Shown here in pieces: positions 1-5,463 of a stretch of 10,122 bases of DNA. Source of the stretch: Rhodoferax sp. OV413. GTDB lineage: Bacteria > Pseudomonadota > Gammaproteobacteria > Burkholderiales > Burkholderiaceae_C. Within the stretch, counting starts at the first letter, position 1. Every line of letters begins with the position of its first letter. The position numbers were made by a program, and so were the translations under genes. Under the pieces are notes generated by a model. That model made no database searches. It saw only the letters and a program-made list of their open reading frames with translations, and had not been told where the DNA came from. The stretch spans positions 1 to 10,122 of the forward strand of contig CAMATS010000054.1 of assembly GCA_945861195.1 (NCBI GenBank). Reading direction: 5' to 3'.

Positions 1-431
1 AGCGCCCGGATCGCGTCAACGCTGCCAGCAAAGCGAATGTCAAGGTGGAGTTGCCCCGGCTGCAGCCGAAGTGCGTGCTCGCGCAGGCTGCTGAGGGCCT
101 CGTCATGGCTGGCATACAGCGTGACAACATGGGCCGAGTCATCAAAGGCCACCGCAAAGCTGCGTTCGAGTTCGGCGCGCAAGCCCTCGATGTGTGGTGC
201 CAAGCGGGACTGTGCTTGGCGCTCTGCCCACATCAGCTTGGCGCCGAATTCGCTCAGCTGGGCGGCCTGCCCCTTCTCCCACACCACCAACTCCTTGCCA
301 AGTTCGTTTTCCCAGCGTTTCAGGTGGCCCCAAACATGGCGGTAAGACAGCCCCAGTGCCCGTGCACCGCCCGAAATTGACCCCTGAGTAGCCACAGCTT
401 GGAGCAGGTCAATCAGTGGATTGCGCACCAT
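1..431 (-). CDS. ModE/LysR-like winged-helix regulator with binding-protein-like sensor domain (N-terminal part, cut by left edge)
   Basis: Reading leftward from the ATG at 431-429 gives 143 codons without a stop before the window ends, so the C-terminal part is missing. Residues about 1-90 match the ModE/LysR-type winged helix-turn-helix: it opens MVRNPLIDLLQAV, has the helix-turn-helix stretch GSISGGARALGLSYRHVWGH (17-36) and then LKRWENELGKELV. From about residue 102 (VVTLYASHDEAL, later FAGSVDAIRA) it resembles the start of the periplasmic-binding-protein-like domain found fused to such DNA-binding domains in molybdate/tungstate regulators. In this family the sensor domain is related to oxyanion-binding proteins such as TupA. 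The gene is divergent from tupBCA, so control of that operon in response to tungstate or molybdate is likely but inferred. I see no strong ribosome binding site. The start was chosen because the winged-helix homology begins there. Rightward ORFs across this stretch are shadows. Confidence 0.85.
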   Translation of the reverse strand, partial: MVRNPLIDLLQAVATQGSISGGARALGLSYRHVWGHLKRWENELGKELVVWEKGQAAQLSEFGAKLMWAERQAQSRLAPHIEGLRAELERSFAVAFDDSAHVVTLYASHDEALSSLREHALRLQPGQLHLDIRFAGSVDAIRA

Positions 432-451
432 GGCCGGGCTGCTTTGACGCG

Positions 452-509
452 ACAAAGAGTAGTGGAGCTGCAGCCTATGCACGGTGTTTCATATCGCCAA
501 ACAAAGAGT
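452..509. repeat. Perfect 9-base direct repeat in the divergent regulator/tupB region
   Basis: ACAAAGAGT occurs at 452-460 and again at 501-509, and both copies are followed by three variable bases and GG. The copies start 49 bases apart, inside the 101-base gap between the divergent regulator and tupB. A perfect 9-mer repeat in so short a region is somewhat unlikely by chance. This makes it a candidate operator for the divergent regulator, though I recognise no described consensus in it. Confidence 0.4.
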
Positions 510-523
510 CAAGGGCTACGATA
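492..523. promoter_or_regulatory. Short inverted repeat and weak tupB promoter candidate
   Basis: TATCG at 492-496 and CGATA at 519-523 form an inverted repeat with 22 bases between the arms. Overlapping it is a weak sigma-70-like pair, TCGCCA (494-499), 17 bases, then TACGAT (517-522), with four of six matches in each box. If used, transcription would start only a few bases before the tupB ATG at 533. On the opposite strand TTGACT (complement of 507-512) could be a -35 box for the regulator, but no well-spaced -10 follows. These are suggestions from pattern only. Confidence 0.25.
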
Positions 524-532
524 ACCCAACTC

Positions 533-1267
533 ATGGCCGCATTTACCGACAGCGCCGCAGCAGCGCTGCAACTTATCGCCAGCAATGACCCCGCCCTGTG
601 GGCCATTGTTGGACGCTCACTGGCGGTCAGCGGCAGTGCCTGCCTGATCGCCGTGGTGCTGGGCCTGCCGTTTGGCGCGTGGCTCGGTGTGGCCCGGTTC
701 CCGGGCCGACCGGCCCTGCTCACGCTGCTGAACACCTTTTTGGCGCTGCCCTCAGTGGTGCTCGGACTGGTGGTCTATCTTTTGTTGTCGCGCTCCGGGC
801 CCCTGGGTTTTCTGGGTTGGCTGTATTCGTTTCAGGCCATGGTGCTGGCGCAGGCCCTGCTGGTGTTGCCGGTGGTCAGTGCCCTGACCCATCAGGTGGT
901 GGCAGATGCCGAGTCCCAGCATGGCGAGCAACTGCGCTCCTTGGGTGCCCGGGCGCCGCTGCGCAGCCTGTTGTTGGCCTGGGACGAGCGCTACGCCCTG
1001 CTGACCGTGGTCATTGCGGCATTTGGGCGAGCCATCTCCGAGGTTGGGGCGGTGATGATTGTGGGCGGCAACATGGACGGGTTCACCCGGGTCATGACCA
1101 CGGCCATTGCCCTGGAGACCTCCAAGGGCGACCTGCCCCTGGCACTGGGCCTGGGCCTGATTTTGTTGCTGGTGGTGCTGCTGCTCAATTTGTGTATCGG
1201 CCTGCTCAAGCGCTGGCGGGAAAGCTCAGAAGGCCTCGCCGGGGCCCGACAACCAGCCTTGAGCTGA
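533..1267 (+). CDS. tupB: Tungstate-type ABC transporter, permease subunit
   Basis: This 244-residue hydrophobic protein is the membrane channel of a TupABC-type oxyanion importer. Several long apolar segments are visible, including about residues 30-52 and a C-terminal one (LGLGLILLLVVLLLNLCIGLL). Family hallmarks are LALPSVVLGLVVYLLLSRSG and, near residues 163-181, AFGRAISEVGAVMIVGGNM, the EAA-like cytoplasmic loop that docks the ATPase. These fit TupB better than ModB or CysT/W, although homologous vanadate importers (VupB) cannot be excluded. An in-frame ATG at 416 would add 39 low-similarity residues, cross the whole promoter region and overlap the divergent gene, so I prefer 533, where homology begins. 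No Shine-Dalgarno lies at normal distance; AAGGG at 511-515 is too far upstream. The stop is 4 bases before tupC. The gene order B-C-A differs from the classical A-B-C. Confidence 0.88.
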   Translation: MAAFTDSAAAALQLIASNDPALWAIVGRSLAVSGSACLIAVVLGLPFGAWLGVARFPGRPALLTLLNTFLALPSVVLGLVVYLLLSRSGPLGFLGWLYSFQAMVLAQALLVLPVVSALTHQVVADAESQHGEQLRSLGARAPLRSLLLAWDERYALLTVVIAAFGRAISEVGAVMIVGGNMDGFTRVMTTAIALETSKGDLPLALGLGLILLLVVLLLNLCIGLLKRWRESSEGLAGARQPALS

Positions 1268-1271
1268 CACC

Positions 1272-1991
1272 ATGAAAGCCCTGCTCCAACTTGCCCAAGT
1301 GTCGGTTTTCTTTGGCCACCGCTTGGCTGGTGTGCGAGCCCTGCACCAGGTCAGCCTGGCGCTGCTGCCGGGGGAGCGGGTGGCCCTGGTGGGCGCCAAC
1401 GGCGGCGGAAAAAGTACGCTGCTGCGGGTCTTGCACGGCCTGGTACCACCAAGCGAAGGGGCTTTGCTGGGCAGCCCTGCGTTACGCCAGGCCATGCTGT
1501 TTCAGCGCGCGCACCTGTTGCGCCTGTCGGTACAGGCCAATGTTGCTCTGGGGCTCTGGTTGGCTGGGCACAGTTTGAAACAGGCCCGCAGCCTGGCCTT
1601 GCAAGCGCTGCAGCGCCTGGGCCTGGCCGATCTGGCCCGCCGTCCGGCCCGCCAGCTCTCCGGTGGGCAACAGCAACGCGTGGCCCTGGCACGCGCCTGG
1701 GCGCTGTCGCCCCAGTTGCTCTTGCTCGATGAACCCACCGCCAGCCTGGATCCGCATGCCAAGCGGGAGCTTGAGGCCATGATTGCCGGCCTGGCAGCTC
1801 AGTCGCCGGAAGTCACCCTGGTGTTTGCCAGCCACAACCTCGGCCAGGTCAAGCGCCTTGCCACACGGGTGATTTACCTCGAGCGGGGCTGTGTTTTGGC
1901 AGACCTGCCCGTGGCAGATTTTTTTTCTGGCCCCCTGCTTGCCGAGAAATACCCCGAAGCTTTGTTGTTCGCCAAAGGAGAGTTGGTATGA
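1272..1991 (+). CDS. tupC: Tungstate-type ABC transporter, ATP-binding subunit
   Basis: The 239-residue protein is the cytoplasmic ATPase that powers the importer. All ABC motifs are present in order: Walker A GANGGGKST (41-49), Q-loop glutamine Q78 in MLFQR, signature LSGGQQQR (129-136), Walker B LLLLDE (149-154) with the D-loop SLDP, and the switch histidine H188 in FASHN. It is short and lacks the C-terminal TOBE extension seen in ModC, which fits TupC. It starts 4 bases after tupB without a clear ribosome binding site, suggesting translational coupling. Its TGA overlaps the tupA start in an ATGA junction. A run of eight T at 1919-1926 near the 3' end is unusual for this GC-rich DNA, but the reading frame continues normally through it. 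Confidence 0.9.
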   Translation: MKALLQLAQVSVFFGHRLAGVRALHQVSLALLPGERVALVGANGGGKSTLLRVLHGLVPPSEGALLGSPALRQAMLFQRAHLLRLSVQANVALGLWLAGHSLKQARSLALQALQRLGLADLARRPARQLSGGQQQRVALARAWALSPQLLLLDEPTASLDPHAKRELEAMIAGLAAQSPEVTLVFASHNLGQVKRLATRVIYLERGCVLADLPVADFFSGPLLAEKYPEALLFAKGELV

Positions 1992-2812
1992 GTTTGGGTT
2001 CCACCCGAGCCCGGCGCGTGTTTATCCGCTGTCTGGCAGTTTTTTTCTGCGTAGCGCCGCTGCTGGCACAGGCTCAGAGCATCGTCATGGCCTCCACCAC
2101 GTCGACCGAGCAGTCCGGTCTGTTTGCCCACTTGCTGCCTGAATTCAAAAAAATCAGCGGCTTGGATGTGAAGGTGGTGGCAGTGGGCACTGGTCAGGCG
2201 CTGGACATGGCGCGCCGCGGTGATGCCGATGTGTTGTTTGTACATGACCAGGAGGCTGAAGAAAAAATAGTGGCTGAAGGCTTTGCGCTCAAGCGCCATG
2301 CCGTGATGTACAACGACTTCGTGTTGATCGGCCCGGCTGCAGACCCGGCGCGGGTGCGTGGCCGTGACATCGTGCTGGCCCTGCAAAAAATTTCCAGCAC
2401 CAAGAGCGGCTTTGTTTCCCGGGGCGACAAAAGTGGCACCCATGCAGCGGAGCTGCGCTTTTGGAAAATGGCTGGCCTGGCACCCGCGCCGGGCAGCGGC
2501 TACCGGGCCTGCGGTTGTGGCATGGGCCCGGCCCTCAACATTGCCGCTGGCAGTGGCGCCTACCTGCTGGCCGACCGCGGCACCTGGCTGAGTTTCAAGA
2601 ACCGCGGTGATCTGGCTGTGCTGGTGCAGGGCGACAGTCGCCTGTTCAACCAGTACGGTGTGCTGCTGGTCAACCCGGCCAAACACCCCCATGTGAAGGC
2701 CGCAGCAGGACAAAAATTGATTGATTGGGTGCTCTCAGCAGCCGGCCAGGCGGCGCTGGCGAGCTTTCAGCTCGGCGGTGAGCAGTTGTTCTTCCCGAAC
2801 GCGGCGCGGTAG
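1988..2812 (+). CDS. tupA: Tungstate-type ABC transporter, periplasmic binding protein
   Basis: This 274-residue protein captures the oxyanion in the periplasm and delivers it to TupB. A Sec signal peptide covers residues 1-29: arginines at 7, 9, 10 and 14, a hydrophobic core, then AQA as a likely cleavage site. The mature part opens with ASTTSTEQSGL (35-45), corresponding to the TTTS oxyanion-binding motif of TupA with the first Thr replaced by Ser. SRGDKSGTH (144-152) is also conserved; its arginine contacts the ligand in characterised TupA and has been linked to preference for tungstate over molybdate, which supports a Tup assignment. YRACGCGMGPALN (172-184) occupies a conserved segment and contains Cys175 and Cys177, a pair I would not expect in the better-known homologues. 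The start overlaps tupC by 4 bases and has AAGGAG at 1975-1980. Confidence 0.9.
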   Translation: MSLGSTRARRVFIRCLAVFFCVAPLLAQAQSIVMASTTSTEQSGLFAHLLPEFKKISGLDVKVVAVGTGQALDMARRGDADVLFVHDQEAEEKIVAEGFALKRHAVMYNDFVLIGPAADPARVRGRDIVLALQKISSTKSGFVSRGDKSGTHAAELRFWKMAGLAPAPGSGYRACGCGMGPALNIAAGSGAYLLADRGTWLSFKNRGDLAVLVQGDSRLFNQYGVLLVNPAKHPHVKAAAGQKLIDWVLSAAGQAALASFQLGGEQLFFPNAAR

Positions 2813-2824
2813 ACGCAGACCGCG
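2805..2824 (+). other. Small hairpin spanning the tupA stop codon
   Basis: CGCGGT (2805-2810) and ACCGCG (2819-2824) form a perfect six-base-pair stem with an eight-base loop containing the end of the TAG stop codon. No T-run follows, so it is not a classical intrinsic terminator. It could stabilise the transcript 3' end or be chance in GC-rich DNA. The rest of the gap to 2959 holds only a poorly spaced TTTACA (2857-2862) and TAGACA (2882-2887) pair, 19 bases apart, as a possible promoter. Confidence 0.3.
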
Positions 2825-2959
2825 GCCCCAGATCGGCTGACAGGAAGTAAATTTTCTTTACAAATCAGTGTTTGGGCCCGGTAGACAATTTGGCCGTAAT
2901 AAACAGCCCCTTGTTTTCCAAGAGCGGCCGAGTTGATGCAACTGATTGAATAAAAGCAC

Positions 2960-4867
2960 ATGACGCCTTTGGCACCGTGGGTAAAGGTCAATACCCGGGC
3001 CCTGCTGATGCAGACTGCCGCAATCCCGCTGCTGGCATTGGCCAGTCTGTACGGCCTGGCGGCGCTTGGCGTGGCAGCGCTGGAAAAGGGTTCAATCGAA
3101 ACCGGTGCAGGCCCGGTGGTGGCGCTGGTGTCCATGTTGGGGGCCGTATCTCTGTCGGCGATGGCCGGCTGGGCCTACCTGCTGCGCCTGCTGCTACGCC
3201 TGGAAATCGCTGAGACAGCCCTCAACAGCGGCAGGGATGGCTACTGGATTCTGGACCGCAATGGCCGCTTTATCGAGGTTAACCAAAACTATTGCCGCAT
3301 GGTGGGCTACACCCAGGCTGAAATCTTGGCCAAGAACATCGCTGACTTCGAGGCGGTGGCGAATGCCGAGCAGGTTGGAGCCCAGATCAAACGCATTTTG
3401 GCCAGCGGCACTGAAAGTTTTGAAACCAGACACCAGCACCGGGATGGCGACTGGATTGACCTGGAGGTCACCGCCACCCGTGTCGCGGGGCGCTACCTGG
3501 TGGTCTTTTTGCGCAATGTCTCGGGCCGCAAGCTGACCGAAGCCCGGGCCCATCACCTGGCTTTTTTTGACGACCTGACCGCCCTGCCAAACCGCCGGCT
3601 GATGCAAGACCGCATCGAGCAAGCCCTGCTGAGCAGTTTGCGTACCGGCAAACACGGGGCCCTGGTTTTTCTTGACCTGGACAATTTCAAGCTCATCAAC
3701 GACAGCCTGGGCCATGCAGCGGGTGATGATTTGCTGGTGCAGTCGGCGCAGGCTCTGCGGGCCTGCGTCCGGCTTGGCGACACCGTGGCAAGGCAGGGCG
3801 GCGACGAGTTGGTGCTGGTGCTCGAGCGGCTGAGCCAGGATCCTGGCCTTGCCGCGCAGCAGGCCGGGGCTATCGCAGAGAAATGTCGCTTGGCCCTGGC
3901 CAAGGCTTTTCTTGTGGCGGACACCGAGGTTTTTGTGACCGCCAGCTTTGGTGTGGCTTTGTTTTGCGGCGAGCGTGTTGCGGTTGACACCCTGCTGCAG
4001 CGGGCCGACTCGGCCATGTACCAAGCTAAGTCACTGGGCCGCAACCGGGTGGTCTTTTTCTCAGCCGATGTTGAGCAGCGCATGGCAGGTCGTGCCCGGT
4101 TTGAAGCCGAACTCAGCCGGGCACTGGATGCAGGCCAATTGCGTTTGCACCTGCTGCCGCTGGTTGATCTGTCCGGCCAATTGCTGGGCGCGGAGATGCT
4201 GCTGCGCTGGCAGCATCCCCAGCGAGGTCTGCTCAAGCCGGAGGATTTCATGCGCGTGGCCGAGGAGACCGGTTTGATTGGCCCGATCGGGGCCTGGGTG
4301 CTCGAGGCCGCCTGCCAGCAGCTGGTCCGGTGGGCCGGGGAGCCGGGCCGGGCCAATTTGCGCCTGTCGGTCAACATCAGCCTGGTGCAATTCCTGCAAG
4401 AAGGTTTTCTGTCTGAACTCGTCGGCCTGCTGGCCGCCAACCCATTTCAGCCCAGCCGACTGGCGCTGGAATTCAGTGAAAAAATGCTCAATAACGACCC
4501 TGGCGCTGTGGCCCACAAAATGGCCCAGGTGGCGGACCTTGGGGTGTGCATCGCCATGGACAACTTTGGTGCCGGCCTGTCACCCTTGACCCATCTCAGG
4601 CGTTTGCCCCTGCGACAGGTCAAGATAGACCGCTCTCTGATTCAAAGCCTGTCTGACAGCGACGCTGATTTGGTGCTGGTGAGCACCATCATCAGCCTGG
4701 CCACCAAGCTCGGGCTGGAAGTGGTGGCCGAGGGCGTCGAGACCCAGGTCAGTCGGGAGATTCTGCAAAACAACGGCTGCAGCACCTACCAGGGTTTTTT
4801 GTTCAGCCAGGCGCTGCCAGCTGAGGAGTTTGAGGCCAATTTGCTCCACCGATGGGCTTGCGCCTAG
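2960..4867 (+). CDS. Membrane-anchored PAS-GGDEF-EAL cyclic-di-GMP signalling protein with variant motifs
   Basis: The 635-residue protein has two membrane segments (about 14-41 and 50-81) with a very short outside loop, then a PAS domain (about 82-192), a GGDEF domain (about 197-360) and an EAL domain (about 375-630). The cyclase domain keeps FFDDLTALPNRR and DLDNFKLINDSLGH. Its signature is GGDEL (280-284), and an inhibitory RxxD site, RLGD, lies at 271-274. The EAL domain reads EML at 412-414, keeping the metal-binding Glu. It retains N472, E504, K555, E591 and Q611, but the usual DDFGTG is DNFGAG (534-539), so one metal-binding Asp is Asn. Phosphodiesterase activity may therefore be weakened or lost; the cyclase site looks usable. 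The PAS domain probably senses a cytoplasmic signal, and no ligand can be named. It lies between tupA and coxS in the same direction. The start has no strong ribosome binding site. Confidence 0.9.
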   Translation: MTPLAPWVKVNTRALLMQTAAIPLLALASLYGLAALGVAALEKGSIETGAGPVVALVSMLGAVSLSAMAGWAYLLRLLLRLEIAETALNSGRDGYWILDRNGRFIEVNQNYCRMVGYTQAEILAKNIADFEAVANAEQVGAQIKRILASGTESFETRHQHRDGDWIDLEVTATRVAGRYLVVFLRNVSGRKLTEARAHHLAFFDDLTALPNRRLMQDRIEQALLSSLRTGKHGALVFLDLDNFKLINDSLGHAAGDDLLVQSAQALRACVRLGDTVARQGGDELVLVLERLSQDPGLAAQQAGAIAEKCRLALAKAFLVADTEVFVTASFGVALFCGERVAVDTLLQRADSAMYQAKSLGRNRVVFFSADVEQRMAGRARFEAELSRALDAGQLRLHLLPLVDLSGQLLGAEMLLRWQHPQRGLLKPEDFMRVAEETGLIGPIGAWVLEAACQQLVRWAGEPGRANLRLSVNISLVQFLQEGFLSELVGLLAANPFQPSRLALEFSEKMLNNDPGAVAHKMAQVADLGVCIAMDNFGAGLSPLTHLRRLPLRQVKIDRSLIQSLSDSDADLVLVSTIISLATKLGLEVVAEGVETQVSREILQNNGCSTYQGFLFSQALPAEEFEANLLHRWACA

Positions 4868-4980
4868 CCCTGCCAGTTCGCCAGATACAAGGGTCTTCCC
4901 TAGGCCCATGTTGGTCGGAAGGGTCAATAATGCAGCAAGACCAAGAAAAGTTTTGAAACGTTTAACTCAGGAGATCAGCC

Positions 4981-5451
4981 ATGCATGTTCAGTTCAAGGT
5001 TAACGGCAAGTCTGCGGCGCTTGAGGTTCCGCCCAACACCCTGCTGGTGCAGGTGTTGCGTGAGCAGCTCAAACTCACCGGCACCCATGTGGGCTGCGAC
5101 ACCGCCCAATGCGGCGCCTGTACCGTCATCATGGATGGGCGATCCATCAAATCCTGCAATGTGCTGGCGGCCCAGGCAGATGGTTCTGAGATCACCACCA
5201 TTGAAGGGCTGGCCGCTGCCGACGGCACCATGCACCCGATGCAGGCGGCCTTCAAGGAATGCCACGGGCTGCAGTGCGGTTTTTGCACCACCGGCATGGT
5301 GATGAGCGCAGTCGATCTGTGCAAGCACTACCCCAAGGCCAACGCGGACGACATCCGCGCCTTGCTGGAGGGCAATATCTGCCGCTGCACTGGCTACCAG
5401 AACATCGTCAAATCCGTGCAGCAGGGCCAGGCGGCCATGGCTGCCCAATAA
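4981..5451 (+). CDS. coxS: Molybdenum hydroxylase small subunit, two [2Fe-2S] clusters (CoxS family)
   Basis: The 156-residue protein is the iron-sulfur subunit that passes electrons from the molybdenum centre to the FAD subunit. An N-terminal plant-ferredoxin-like domain carries cysteines 39, 44, 47 and 59 (GCDTAQCGACTV, then SCN). The C-terminal helical domain carries C99 and C102 (CGFCTTGM) and C134 and C136 (ICRCTGYQNIV). All eight cluster ligands are present, and the length is typical of the family. CAGGAG at 4968-4973, seven bases before the ATG, supports the start. It opens a small-large-medium operon, the order usual for form II enzymes; true CO dehydrogenases are normally ordered medium-small-large. 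The 113-base gap before it shows no convincing promoter; an AAACGTTT palindrome sits at 4956-4963. The symbol denotes the family, not proven CO oxidation. Confidence 0.93.
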   Translation: MHVQFKVNGKSAALEVPPNTLLVQVLREQLKLTGTHVGCDTAQCGACTVIMDGRSIKSCNVLAAQADGSEITTIEGLAAADGTMHPMQAAFKECHGLQCGFCTTGMVMSAVDLCKHYPKANADDIRALLEGNICRCTGYQNIVKSVQQGQAAMAAQ

Positions 5452-5463
5452 AGGAGACACATC

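Noticed and set aside
416..532. 39-residue N-terminal extension of tupB from the ATG at 416
   Set aside because: It would overlap the divergent regulator start and translate the whole intergenic region. The extra residues have no permease character and no ribosome binding site.
1911..2050. Two similar tracts, TGGCAG-A-T8-CTG (1912-1929) and TGGCAG-T7-CTG (2034-2049), possible slippage or recombination sites
   Set aside because: They are in different genes and encode different residues (DFFS and VFFC) in intact frames. No truncation or fusion product needs slippage, so chance is the simplest explanation.
1874..2713. A 279-codon leftward frame opposite tupA (and a similar one at 3194-4024 opposite the GGDEF gene)
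   Set aside because: Both are codon-aligned antisense shadows of well-supported genes, with no recognisable domains.
4889..4925. Direct repeat AAGGGTC (4889-4895 and 4919-4925) and small stems upstream of coxS
   Set aside because: A 7-base repeat in about 110 bases is expected fairly often by chance. The stems are only 4-5 pairs and lack a T-run.
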